A stretch of 64,000 nt of DNA from 73-13 sp035555435. GTDB taxonomy: Bacteria; Actinomycetota; Actinomycetes; Actinomycetales; Microbacteriaceae. Below the pieces are notes generated by a model. That model was not told the DNA's origin, did not search any database, and was given only the letters and a program-made list of their open reading frames with translations. The position numbers and the translations under genes are program-made. This document shows positions 9,991 to 25,531 of this stretch, piece by piece; position 1 is the stretch's first letter, and each line of letters opens with the position of its first letter. Location of the stretch: contig DATMGN010000056.1 of assembly GCA_035555435.1 (NCBI GenBank), positions 87,327-151,326 on the forward strand, read 5' to 3'.

Positions 9991-10020
9991 GATGCCCCGG
10001 TCCTCACGGACCGGGGCATC
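9991..10020 (-). terminator. Intrinsic terminator after rpoC
   Basis: A perfect 13-bp stem (9991-10003 with 10008-10020, arm GATGCCCCGGTCC) and a 4-nt loop start 25 nt beyond the rpoC stop. The hairpin also lies upstream of the pilin gene, insulating it from rpoBC transcription. Confidence 0.88.
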
Positions 10021-10045
10021 GTCGGATCCACTCGATCCGCGGGGG

Positions 10046-13882
<3,837 letters not shown>

Positions 13883-13935
13883 TGTGTTCTCTCTTCTTCG
13901 CTCTGTTGGCGTTGCGTAAGTGTGGGAAGCCGGGA

Positions 13936-17463
<3,528 letters not shown>

Positions 17464-17622
17464 GGGATTGACCTCCCGCCCTGGCAAGGGCGTATAGCGA
17501 ATGAGCGGTGACGCGCCGAGCGCTCCCATGCGGACTGGCTCCCGCCGCTATTCTCGGGAGACGCAGGCTGACCGCGATATGACTGCCTGTTTGCACGCGC
17601 ATGGGGCGAAGCGCAAGGAATC

Positions 17623-17652
17623 ATCATAGTGCGGTTTCGCCGCGCCGCGCAA
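17623..17652 (-). promoter_or_regulatory. Putative rpoBC promoter
   Basis: On the minus strand TTGCGC (17647-17652), an 18-nt spacer and a near-consensus TATGAT (17623-17628) lie 160 nt upstream of the rpoB start, leaving a leader of about 150 nt. Confidence 0.6.
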
Positions 17653-17661
17653 GCCCGTTCC

Positions 17662-17690
17662 TTGACATCCTTCGGGACGCGGCGTATAAG
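17662..17690 (+). promoter_or_regulatory. Strong sigma70-type promoter facing the nuclease gene
   Basis: TTGACA (17662-17667), exactly 17 nt, and TATAAG (17685-17690) form the best consensus promoter in the window. It predicts a transcript starting near 17697, whose ~90-nt leader contains palindromic copy A before the ATG at 17786. Confidence 0.7.
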
Positions 17691-17723
17691 CCGGGACGAC
17701 CGCGTTCTGCCTCCCCTGCTGTC

Positions 17724-17793
17724 CCTCCCTCGACTGTGCACTTTCGCGAGGTTTCTCCCCGAATCAGCCCCCGTTTTGCACACTCATGGACTC
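17724..17793 (+). repeat. Palindromic element, degenerate copy A
   Basis: The first 23 nt match the first 23 nt of copy B (18552-18574) with one difference, sharing TCGACTGTGCACTTTCG. The right end (TTTTGCACACTCATGGA) matches copy B's right arm imperfectly. It is the same length (70 versus 71 nt), in the same orientation, and runs into the start codon of the nuclease gene. Confidence 0.75.
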
Positions 17794-18538
17794 AAGGGGT
17801 GTGAAGCTCTCGACAAGAATTGCGCGGCTGCGGCCGACCGAACGACTCAGCCACGTCACCGCCGCACGGATCCTCGGGGTGCCGCTGCCGCGCGACGCCG
17901 ACACGCGAACGCATATCTCCGCGCCGACCGGGGCCAGCCACTCGCGAGGGCACGGCATCGTCGGGCATCGCGACGATGGCGAAACACTCGTCGTGGACGG
18001 CATGCGGGTATCCGCGCCCGAACACCTCTTCCTGGAGCTCGCTCGAGAGCTGCGCCTCGATGACCTCGTCGCGGTGGGCGACCACCTCATCCACGTGCCG
18101 CGGTTCGCGGTCGCGCATCGACCGTGGACGACACTCGGGGCGCTCCGGGCCGCGACGGTCGGCCCGCACCGCCGCGTGCGTCTGGCGCGCCTGGCGCTCG
18201 AGCTCGTGCGCCACGGCGTCGAATCGCCGCAGGAGACCAGGCTGCGCCTCCTCCTCGGTCGGGCGGGACTGCCCGCCCCGGAATGCGGGTATCGAGTCGA
18301 CGGATCCGACGGTCGCACGATCGGATGGTTCGATCTCGCCTGGCCCCGACACCGCGTGCTCGGCGAGTACGACGGCGACCAGCACCGGACCTCGGCAGAG
18401 CAGTACGACAAGGACATTCGACGTTTCGACCACGCCGCGGACGACGACTGGCGGGTCATCCGGGTGCGGGCCGCCGGACTGCGCGGGACGGGCCGCGACG
18501 AGACGGTCGCGCGCTTCATGCGAGCGCTGCGCCGCTGA
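17786..18538 (+). CDS. DUF559-like / Vsr-fold putative endonuclease
   Basis: The 250-residue protein has an N-terminal part (~1-150) resembling actinobacterial proteins often annotated as AbiEi-like or hypothetical. Its C-terminal region resembles DUF559/Vsr PD-(D/E)xK nucleases: SPQETRLRLLL, then WFDLAWPRHRVLGEYDGDQHR, then a D-rich segment ending WRVIRV. The acidic residues in WFDLAW and GEYDGDQH are candidate metal ligands. There is no good ribosome site before the ATG at 17786, so the start is uncertain and leaderless or structured initiation is possible. The gene is bracketed by two copies of a palindromic element. Nuclease activity is inferred from motif resemblance only. Confidence 0.75.
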   Translation: MDSRGVKLSTRIARLRPTERLSHVTAARILGVPLPRDADTRTHISAPTGASHSRGHGIVGHRDDGETLVVDGMRVSAPEHLFLELARELRLDDLVAVGDHLIHVPRFAVAHRPWTTLGALRAATVGPHRRVRLARLALELVRHGVESPQETRLRLLLGRAGLPAPECGYRVDGSDGRTIGWFDLAWPRHRVLGEYDGDQHRTSAEQYDKDIRRFDHAADDDWRVIRVRAAGLRGTGRDETVARFMRALRR

Positions 18539-18551
18539 CGAGCTGCTTACC

Positions 18552-18622
18552 CCTCCATCGACTGTGCACTTTCGGGGCTGTGCGGGCCGGAATCGCGCGC
18601 AAGAGTGCACAGTCGATGGAGG
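18552..18622 (+). repeat. Palindromic element, intact copy B
   Basis: Arms of 19 nt (18552-18570, CCTCCATCGACTGTGCACT, and 18604-18622) are perfect inverted repeats around a 33-nt spacer. The element lies 13 nt after the nuclease gene stop. It could act as a terminator, but it lacks a U tract and is repeated upstream of the same gene. Confidence 0.85.
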
Positions 18623-18647
18623 TGACGCGAGGGGGCGGGAGAACGCG

Positions 18648-19514
18648 ATGGGAGAGGATGGGCGGGTGGGCGAGGTACGGACGCGGCGGGTCGGCGGCGG
18701 CGCGCTCGCCGAGATCCGCGAAGACCGCTGGCGACGCGGCGCCTACGAACTCGTCGTCGACGGCACCCCCCAATCGCATGTCGACCTCGGCGACCCGCGG
18801 GAGCTCGCCTTCGAATACGTGCGCCGGATGGGCAACGTCATCGACCGGGTCGGCGATCCCGGCGCACCGATCACCGCGATCCACCTCGGCGCGGGCGCCC
18901 TGACCCTTCCCCGCTACATCGATGCCACGAGACCGCGCTCCCGTCAGCAGGTCATCGAGCTCGACCGGGAGCTCGTCGACTTCGTCCGCGCCGAACTGCC
19001 GTGGGACCCCCAGGCCTCCATCCGCGTGCGCTACGGCGACGCGCGCGACGCGCTGCGCACGCTGCCGCCCGGGCTCGCCGGCAGCGCGGACGTGCTCGTC
19101 GTCGACATCTTCGCCGGCGCGCAGACGCCCGCCCACGTCACGAGCGTCGAGTTCTACCGCGCGGCGGCCGAGCTCCTCGCCCCCGACGGGATCGCCCTCG
19201 TCAACATCGCCGACGGCCCGCCCATGCGCTACGCGCGCTCGCAAGCAGTCACGCTCGAGGCCGCCATCGGCCCCGTGACCCTGCTCGCCGAGGCGTCGAT
19301 CGTCAAAGGCCGGCGGTTCGGCAACGTCGTCCTCGCCGCATCGCGCGGGGGGCTGCCGGCCGAATGGGCGGGGCCCCTGTTCGGAGACGGGCCGCACCCG
19401 GGCGCGGTGCTTTCGGGGGGCGAGCTCATGGCGTTCTGCGCCGGCGCACCGATCACGACCGACGCGACCGCGACCGGGTCGCCCGCGCCCGGGCGGGGTG
19501 TCTTCCGGCTCTGA
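18648..19514 (+). CDS. Spermidine synthase-like (Rossmann methyltransferase fold) protein
   Basis: The 288-residue protein resembles the soluble spermine/spermidine synthase-like proteins of actinobacteria. IHLGAGALTLPRY corresponds to the nucleotide-binding loop, QQVIELDRELVDF follows, and VLVVDIFAGAQTPAHVTSVEFY corresponds to the catalytic-Asp region of the family. No membrane helices are present. The ATG at 18648 follows a purine-rich GGGGGCGGGAG; a GTG at 18666 is an alternative. Polyamine synthesis is not assured, because many such homologues have unknown substrates. Confidence 0.8.
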   Translation: MGEDGRVGEVRTRRVGGGALAEIREDRWRRGAYELVVDGTPQSHVDLGDPRELAFEYVRRMGNVIDRVGDPGAPITAIHLGAGALTLPRYIDATRPRSRQQVIELDRELVDFVRAELPWDPQASIRVRYGDARDALRTLPPGLAGSADVLVVDIFAGAQTPAHVTSVEFYRAAAELLAPDGIALVNIADGPPMRYARSQAVTLEAAIGPVTLLAEASIVKGRRFGNVVLAASRGGLPAEWAGPLFGDGPHPGAVLSGGELMAFCAGAPITTDATATGSPAPGRGVFRL

Positions 19515-19592
19515 GCCCCGCGGCACCGTATCCTTGCGGCGAATGCGCTGCCGCATGCGCAGCGGCGCATGGAGCGCATGGAGGGGACGGCG

Positions 19593-20108
19593 GTGGAGTC
19601 GTACTTCCTGGGATTCGACCAGGCGAGCCTCGCCGAGCGCTTCGACGTCGCGAGCGCGCAGCGCCGGCTCGACGAGCTCGCGGACGAGCGCTCGATCGCC
19701 GCGCTGACGGAGAAGATCGGGCTGCTGCGCGTCACTGGGCGACTCGAGGAGGCGCACGACGTCGCGACCGAGGCGCTGCGGCAGGCGCGCCTCGCGGGCG
19801 ATCGCGAGCCGCTGTGCCGCGTCAAGGTCGCGCGGGCGCAGCTCCTGCGCGAAGAGGGCAAGCACGAGCAGGCGATCCACGAGCTGACCGACTCGATCGT
19901 CGAGGCGACCGCGAGCGGGTGGTACGGCGTCGTCGCCGACGCGCGGCGGCAGCGGGCGCTCGTGCGCGTCGCGCTCGGCGAGACCGAGGCGGCGCGCGAG
20001 GACCTCAGCGAGGCGCTCGCCGTGCTCGTGCGGGACAACGCGCCGCCGCGCGAGATCGACGTCACGATGTACGCGATCGGCGCGCTGCTCGACCGCGCGA
20101 ACGGCTGA
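19593..20108 (+). CDS. TPR-like helical repeat protein
   Basis: Function unknown. The 171-residue protein is almost entirely helical, with tetratricopeptide-like repeats: ALTEKIGLLRVTGRLEEAHDVATEAL, VKVARAQLLREEGKHEQAIHEL and ARRQRALVRVALGETEAAREDL. The GTG at 19593 is chosen for GGAGGGG 6 nt upstream; in-frame ATGs at 19569 and 19578 are alternatives. It probably acts as a protein-interaction module. It stands between the spermidine-synthase-like and SprT-like genes on the same strand. Confidence 0.75.
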   Translation: MESYFLGFDQASLAERFDVASAQRRLDELADERSIAALTEKIGLLRVTGRLEEAHDVATEALRQARLAGDREPLCRVKVARAQLLREEGKHEQAIHELTDSIVEATASGWYGVVADARRQRALVRVALGETEAAREDLSEALAVLVRDNAPPREIDVTMYAIGALLDRANG

Positions 20109-20142
20109 GCCCGACGTCGGACGTCCCGGATAGCGTCAAGGC

Positions 20143-20595
20143 ATGACGGAGCTCGCACGAGTGCGCGTCTGGGCGGAGGCCCTCATCGCGCTGCACCTCG
20201 ACGCGTCGTGGACGTTCGCCTTCGACACGGCGAAGACGCGAGCGGGCCTCTGCGATCACGCTCGCCGGCGGATCTCCGTCTCTCGCTACCTCGCCGCGAG
20301 GTTCGACGACGACGCGATCCACCAGGTGTTGCTGCACGAGGTCGCGCACGCCGTCGCGGGTCCGCGCGCGGGGCACGGGCGGCGCTGGCTGCTCACCGCG
20401 CGCGAGCTCGGATACACGGGCGGGCGCACGCACGACGGCCCGGTCGCGATCGAGCACGCGCGCTGGATCGGGACGTGCCCGGGCGGCCACGAGCACGTTC
20501 GGTTCCGAAGACCCAGCCGACCGGTCTCGTGCGGGCGGTGCAGTCGGCGCTACGACCCGGCGAACGCGATCGTGTGGCGCGATCGGGCGGCGTAG
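20143..20595 (+). CDS. SprT-like zinc metalloprotease
   Basis: The 150-residue protein has the SprT catalytic motif HEVAHAVAGPRAGHGRRW (HExxH plus a downstream His). A C-terminal zinc ribbon is built from TCPGGHEH and VSCGRCSRRY. The family includes eukaryotic Spartan/SPRTN and bacterial SprT; the bacterial role is poorly known. It follows the TPR-like gene by 34 nt. Confidence 0.87.
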   Translation: MTELARVRVWAEALIALHLDASWTFAFDTAKTRAGLCDHARRRISVSRYLAARFDDDAIHQVLLHEVAHAVAGPRAGHGRRWLLTARELGYTGGRTHDGPVAIEHARWIGTCPGGHEHVRFRRPSRPVSCGRCSRRYDPANAIVWRDRAA

Positions 20596-20659
20596 GCGGA
20601 GTCTCGAGCCGGCGCTGCGCGCCTGCTCGACCCGCGCGCGGGGGTGCGACGCGGCGGGG

Positions 20660-21205
20660 TCAGAAGAGGACGCCGACGGAGGCGAGCGCCGCCTTGAGCA
20701 GTGCGCCGCGGCCGCCCTCCATGTCGGAGGTGACCTCGTCGGACGCCGCCTCGGCGGGACGCAGCCAGGTCAGCTCGAGCGCGTCCTGGCGCGGCTCGCA
20801 GGTCCCGGTCACCGGCACGACGTAGGCGAGGGCGACCGCGTGCTGGCGGGCATCGAGGAAGCCTCCCTCCGTGGGCCACGGGAAGTACTCGGCGACGTGG
20901 AACGGGATGGGGCTCGCCGGCAGCTGCGGGAACGCCATGGGCCCGAGATCCTTCTCGAGGTGACGGTAGAGCGCGTCGCGGATCGACTCCCCGTGTAGCA
21001 CGCGCCCGGAGACGATCGTGCGGGTCAGCTCCCCCTCGTTCGCCCGCAGCAGCAGACCCACCTCGATGACGCGGCCGAGGCCGTCGACGCGCACGGGCAC
21101 GGCCTCGACGTACAGCAGCGGGATGCGTCGACGGGTCTCGGCGAGCTCCTCGTCGGAGAGCCAACTGGAGTTGCGGTCCGGGGTGCCGACGGTCATGTCT
21201 GCCAT
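20660..21205 (-). CDS. NUDIX-type hydrolase, DUF4916-like
   Basis: The 181-residue protein resembles the actinobacterial DUF4916 NUDIX family. GRVLHGESIRDALYRHLEKDLGPMAFP occupies the NUDIX-box position but lacks the canonical REUxEE order, so activity may differ or be absent. The ATG at 21205 gives MADMTVGTPDRNS; ATG 21196 is an alternative. The longer frame extending to 21760 is an artefact of the overlapping downstream gene and is rejected. Confidence 0.82.
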   Translation of the reverse strand: MADMTVGTPDRNSSWLSDEELAETRRRIPLLYVEAVPVRVDGLGRVIEVGLLLRANEGELTRTIVSGRVLHGESIRDALYRHLEKDLGPMAFPQLPASPIPFHVAEYFPWPTEGGFLDARQHAVALAYVVPVTGTCEPRQDALELTWLRPAEAASDEVTSDMEGGRGALLKAALASVGVLF

Positions 21206-21248
21206 TGTGACCCGCGCTTCGCCGCTGGGTCGACTGCGACGCGACGGG

Positions 21249-23234
21249 CTACGCCATCCCCCACTCGTAGCAGACGAACACCTCGTCCGCGAGGCCGAGC
21301 GACGAGAGCACGCCCTGCAGGTCGCGCAGCAGGTACTGCGGCGCGGCGGCGGTCGTGAGCCAGTGCGTGTCGCCGAGCGGGATCCACGTGGACGCCCAGG
21401 CCTGCGAGTCGAAGACGGGTCCGCCGTTCGCGGCGCTGAAGGCGAGCACGGCCTCGGCGTGGTCCGTCCACAGCCGGCGGTAGATGCGCGCGAACAGTGC
21501 CGGCAGGTCGTGCACCTCCCAGTGCTCGCCGCGATACTCGACGTAGTCGAACTCGTGCTCCCAGCCGCGGTACCAGCCGGGCCGCCTGGCCGCGTCGAGG
21601 ATCGGCGTGAGACCGTCGTCGTCGATCGCGCCGGTCGCGGCCCGCGGCCAGGTGCGCACGAACTCGGCGGCGAGGCGCCCCGAGCGGTCGCCGATGGGGC
21701 CCGAGCCCCACGCCGGCAGCTCCGCGAGCGCGCGGGTGCCGGGCACGTCGCTGCGGGCATAGAACGCTGCCTTGTCGGCGAAGGAGCGGCCGATCAGCGC
21801 GTCGGCGAGCGGCTCCTCGACGAGCGCGAGGTTGCCCGCGGTCTGCTGCAACGCACGCAGCGAGTTCTGCTCGTCGTCGCTGAGGTCCCGCCACGCGCGC
21901 ACGCCGTCACCGCTCCACGCCTCCCCGGGCGCGATCGGGAAGACGTGGTCGACGAGGAGCCCTGCGGGGTCGAGTCCGTGCTCGACGACCGACTCGAGCC
22001 GGCTGAGCACATAGCCGGCGACGGGCAGGTCGCGGTAGCGCAGGGCGAGACGGATCCGCTCGTCGGAAGGGGTGATACGCGCCATCGCGCGCGCGAGCTC
22101 GCCGGGGCCCTCCGCCCACTTGCGGCAGAGCCGGGCCACGAGCCGCTCGCGGTTCGTGCCGACGACCATGCGGCGCAGCAGCAGGGATTCGATGAGCGTG
22201 AGCGTCTCGATGAGGGCGTCGGCCGAGAGCGCGCCCCGGCGCCAGTCGCGCACGGCGAGCATCGTCAGCGGGTGCATCGAGGAGCCGAAGCCGACGAGGT
22301 GACCGAGTGCGCGCTCCACCGCGAGGTCGTCGGCACCGCTCGGGTCGAGCAGCAGCGCGTAGACCTCGGCGAGCTCGCGCCATTCGGCCGCGTGGGAGCG
22401 CAGCGCGCTGAGGCCGAGCCGCGGGAACTCGCGTCGGAAGGCGTCGTAGACGGCGCGCTCCTGCGCCGGCGGCTCGATGCCGGTCGTGAGGACGACGAGG
22501 TCGTGGAAGAACGCGCCGATTCGCTCCCCCGTCGCCCGCTCGATGGGCGCCCAGTACTCGTCCTCGACTTCGGTCTGCTCCTCGTGGGCGAGCCCCATGA
22601 GCACGTAGTTGTGGATGAGCTCGTGATCGCGCAGCGGTGCGCCGGTCGAGTTGAGGCTCTCGAAGATCTGCTGCGCGTTCGCCTCGGGCAGCAGGGTGAT
22701 CGCGACGTGCTCGAGCCGCGACAGTCCGCGCCAGATCCGGTCGGGATCGTCGGCCGCGACCTGGCTGCGGAAGTACGTGTAGTTCTCCTCGAAGCGGCTT
22801 CCGGCGACGGCGTCATGCGCCCGGTCGAGCACGACCGCCTCGTAGAGGCCCGCCCAGGCGCGGTGGGGGTGCAGCCGCGTGCGGCCGGGATCCGCGGGGT
22901 CGAGCAGGACACGGTCGAGCTCGCCGGAGAACGCCATGCCGGATGCTGCGTGCCGGAGGGCCGCGACGAGCAGCATGAGCGTCGTGACGCGCTGCTGGCC
23001 GTCGATGAGGATGAGGCCCTCGTCGCTCGCGGCCGACAGGATTGACCCGAGGAAGTGGCGCTGGCCTTCGCCGCCGTCGGCGGCGGCCCGCACGTCGGCG
23101 AGCAGCTGCGCGCAGGCGCTCGTCTCCCACCGGTACTGCCGCTGGTAGACGGGGACGGCGATCCGTCCGCTCGCCGCCGCGAGCCAGGACAGGGTCCCGA
23201 CCGCGGTCGCCTCGACGTTCGTGGATCCGGCCAT
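21249..23234 (-). CDS. DUF262/DUF1524 protein, GmrSD-like putative type IV restriction nuclease
   Basis: The 661-residue protein has an N-terminal DUF262 (ParB/Srx-like) domain with VPVYQRQYRW (27-36) and the nucleotide-binding IDGQQR motif (77-82). A C-terminal DUF1524 HNH-type region is marked by LVDHVFPIAPGEAW (~426-438) and AGNLALVEEPLADALIGRSFADKAAFY. GmrSD-type enzymes cut modified phage DNA. Here the Asn usually following NLxL...LN is replaced (LADAL), so catalysis needs confirmation. About 230 extra residues follow the HNH region. No methyltransferase accompanies it, consistent with type IV restriction. Confidence 0.85.
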   Translation of the reverse strand: MAGSTNVEATAVGTLSWLAAASGRIAVPVYQRQYRWETSACAQLLADVRAAADGGEGQRHFLGSILSAASDEGLILIDGQQRVTTLMLLVAALRHAASGMAFSGELDRVLLDPADPGRTRLHPHRAWAGLYEAVVLDRAHDAVAGSRFEENYTYFRSQVAADDPDRIWRGLSRLEHVAITLLPEANAQQIFESLNSTGAPLRDHELIHNYVLMGLAHEEQTEVEDEYWAPIERATGERIGAFFHDLVVLTTGIEPPAQERAVYDAFRREFPRLGLSALRSHAAEWRELAEVYALLLDPSGADDLAVERALGHLVGFGSSMHPLTMLAVRDWRRGALSADALIETLTLIESLLLRRMVVGTNRERLVARLCRKWAEGPGELARAMARITPSDERIRLALRYRDLPVAGYVLSRLESVVEHGLDPAGLLVDHVFPIAPGEAWSGDGVRAWRDLSDDEQNSLRALQQTAGNLALVEEPLADALIGRSFADKAAFYARSDVPGTRALAELPAWGSGPIGDRSGRLAAEFVRTWPRAATGAIDDDGLTPILDAARRPGWYRGWEHEFDYVEYRGEHWEVHDLPALFARIYRRLWTDHAEAVLAFSAANGGPVFDSQAWASTWIPLGDTHWLTTAAAPQYLLRDLQGVLSSLGLADEVFVCYEWGMA

Positions 23235-23316
23235 CTACTCCATTGTGCCCCGGCCGCAGGGAGTACGCGGTCGCGGCTCGGTCCCGGCGCGGCCTCGGAG
23301 CCGGCGGACCCGCTGC

Positions 23317-24663
23317 TCACCGGTCGTCGAAGATCCGCCGAGCCTTGAGCACCTTCCCCGCGCCCGAGCGCTCCGCCGTGCCGCCGATCGGCACGACGCT
23401 GACCTCGGGCTTGACGCCGGTGGCGGCCTTGAACTCCCGGACGACCCGCTCGGAGATGTCCTCGCTCAGTTCGAGCGCTGTCGTCTCGACGTGCAGCGTC
23501 AGCACCTCGCGCGGCCCTCGCCGCTCGGCGACCGCGATCCAGTCGCCGACCTCGGGCGCCGCACGGCGCAGCGTGTCCTCGATCGCCGCGGGCCAGATGT
23601 TCTGGCTGCGGATGCGGAGCATGTCGTCGACCCGGCCCGCGAGCGGGAGCAGGCGAGGGGTGTTGAGACCGCACGGGCACGGATCGGTGACCAGTGCGGC
23701 GCGATCGCCCATCCGATAGCGGACCTTGGGGCCGGCGAGACTGACCCACGAGGTGAACGTCAGGTCGCCGTACTCGCCCGGTGCGCAGGGCTCGCCGTTC
23801 TCGTCGAGGATCTCGATGATCTGCGAGTCCGACCAGATGTGCATGCCGAGCGCGCCGTGGCTCTCCCGCGACGCCTCGCAGTCGACCGAGCTCCACGCGA
23901 GCGTCTCCATGGTGCCGTAGAGGTCGTAGGCCTTCGCGTTCCAGGTCGTCTCGAGCGCCTCGCGCTTCGACGGGGACAGGATCTCGCCGAGGCCCACGAA
24001 CTTGCGGATGCCGAGGTCCCGCGGGTCGATGCCGCGAGCCTCCGACGCCTCCGCAAGGATGCGGGCGTAGGTCGCGGTGCAGTAGGCGGTCGTGACGCCG
24101 AACCGCTCGATGAAGTCGAGCTGCCGGACGGTCGGGGTAGCGACGCCCGAGCTCGCCGGGACGATGAGCGCCCCGACGCGCTGGAGGCCCCAGTGCGCGA
24201 TCCATGCGGCGCCATGGGTGCTGTACGTGGCCATGACCTGTGCGACGTCACCGCGACCGACCCCCGCCATCGACCAGATCCGGGCGCCGATGTCGGTGAT
24301 CCTCCCGATGTCCTCGCGCGTGACGAGCACCGGTCGGGGGAAGCCGGTCGTGCCGCCCGTGGTCATCACCGAGTCGCAGTCCTCGGGGCCGACGGCCCAG
24401 TGCTCGCCGTACGGCGGGGCGCTCTCGATCGAGGCGCGCATGTCGTGGATCGTCGTCGTCGGCAGCTTGTGCAGATCCGCGGTGCTGCGGATGTCAGCCG
24501 GGGTGAGACCGGCCTCGGTCCACTTCTTCCGGAAGAACGGGATCCGCTCCCAGGCGAGATCGATCGTCGCCATGAACCGGCGCTGAAGATCCGCGTCGAG
24601 GTCCTCTGCCGGCCGGGAGAAGTAGTCGTAGACATCCCGCTTCCGCCACGGGTACTCGTCCAT
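23317..24663 (-). CDS. PaaK-like AMP-forming carboxylate-CoA ligase
   Basis: The 448-residue protein resembles phenylacetate-CoA ligase-type adenylating enzymes. It has the AMP-binding loop VMTTGGTTGFPRPV, LYGTMETLAWSS in the middle, YRMGDRAAL, and the hinge GRVDDMLRIRSQNIWP. A Cys-rich DPCPCG segment is typical of PaaK homologues. It would activate an aryl or heterocyclic acid as CoA thioester. The ATG at 24663 (MDEYPWRKRDVYDYF) is preferred; an in-frame GTG at 24708 adds 15 residues. It is the last gene of the monooxygenase operon. Confidence 0.88.
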   Translation of the reverse strand: MDEYPWRKRDVYDYFSRPAEDLDADLQRRFMATIDLAWERIPFFRKKWTEAGLTPADIRSTADLHKLPTTTIHDMRASIESAPPYGEHWAVGPEDCDSVMTTGGTTGFPRPVLVTREDIGRITDIGARIWSMAGVGRGDVAQVMATYSTHGAAWIAHWGLQRVGALIVPASSGVATPTVRQLDFIERFGVTTAYCTATYARILAEASEARGIDPRDLGIRKFVGLGEILSPSKREALETTWNAKAYDLYGTMETLAWSSVDCEASRESHGALGMHIWSDSQIIEILDENGEPCAPGEYGDLTFTSWVSLAGPKVRYRMGDRAALVTDPCPCGLNTPRLLPLAGRVDDMLRIRSQNIWPAAIEDTLRRAAPEVGDWIAVAERRGPREVLTLHVETTALELSEDISERVVREFKAATGVKPEVSVVPIGGTAERSGAGKVLKARRIFDDR

Positions 24664-24727
24664 CTCGCTCGCTTTCGCTGCTCGTCGTTGTTTCAGGGCT
24701 TGGGTCACACGGTCTCAGCCGGGTCGG

Positions 24728-25531
24728 CTATTCGGCGAGGCCGAACAGTCTCGCCGCGTTGCCGACCAGGATCTTCTCGCGGGCCTCGTCCTTGAACGGC
24801 GCCTGTTGGAAGTCGGTGATCCAGCGGTCGGGTGAGATGTGCGGGAAGTCGGATCCGAACAGGACCTTGTCCTGCAGCAGCGAGCCCGCATAGCGGATGA
24901 GCTGCTCGGGGAAGTACTTCGGCGACCATCCCGAGAGGTCGATGTACACGTTCGGCTTGCCGACCGCGATCGAGAGTGCGATGTCTTGCCACGGGAACGA
25001 CGGATGCGCCATGACGATCTTGAGGTCGGGGTACTCGGCCGCGACGTCGTCGATCGGCAGCGGGTCGCCGAAGCGCAGCCGGGACCGCGTGAACTTGGGG
25101 CTCGTCTGACCCGTGTGCAGCAGCGCGACGCCGCCGCGGCGCTGCGTCGTGTCCCAGATCCAGGAGTGCGCCTCGTCGTCCGGCCGGAACTCCTGGAGGA
25201 TCGGGTGCAGCTTGACCCCCGCGGCGCCCTGCTCGTACCAGGCCTCGAGGCGTGCCTGCTCGGCGGGCCCGCCGTGCGGGTCGATCCCGACCAACGGGGT
25301 GATGACGTCCGGATGGCGCTTCGCACCGTTCAGCACGGCCTCGTTCGACGCCTGGCGATGCAGCGGATGGCGCGTGGGGCCGACGACGAACAGCACGCAT
25401 CGCATGCGGCGCGTCCGGTAATGATCGGCGATCGCGTCGACGAGTCGGTCGTCGTCGAGCGCGTCGTCGAGGATCGGCTTCGCCTCGGCGTGGACGTGCA
25501 CGTCGATCGCCGCGAGCCCGGCCCCGGTCAT
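24728..25531 (-). CDS. Amidohydrolase family 2 (ACMSD/TIM-barrel metal hydrolase)
   Basis: The 267-residue protein has the amidohydrolase-2 signature: IDVHVHAE near residue 10, GVKLHPILQEF, MAHPSFPW, and VLFGSDFPHISPD near the end. The family contains decarboxylases (ACMSD, gamma-resorcylate decarboxylase) and lactone or amide hydrolases, so the reaction cannot be fixed. The ATG at 25531 overlaps the aldehyde dehydrogenase stop by 4 nt, placing it in the same operon. Confidence 0.88.
   Translation of the reverse strand: MTGAGLAAIDVHVHAEAKPILDDALDDDRLVDAIADHYRTRRMRCVLFVVGPTRHPLHRQASNEAVLNGAKRHPDVITPLVGIDPHGGPAEQARLEAWYEQGAAGVKLHPILQEFRPDDEAHSWIWDTTQRRGGVALLHTGQTSPKFTRSRLRFGDPLPIDDVAAEYPDLKIVMAHPSFPWQDIALSIAVGKPNVYIDLSGWSPKYFPEQLIRYAGSLLQDKVLFGSDFPHISPDRWITDFQQAPFKDEAREKILVGNAARLFGLAE

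Larger units (their letters stand above)
17464..17785. other. rpoB / nuclease-gene divergent region
   Basis: This 322-nt region separates rpoB (minus) from the DUF559-like gene (plus). It contains a minus-strand rpoB promoter (17623-17652), a strong plus-strand promoter (17662-17690) and most of palindromic element copy A (17724-17793). No additional gene was supported. Confidence 0.75.
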
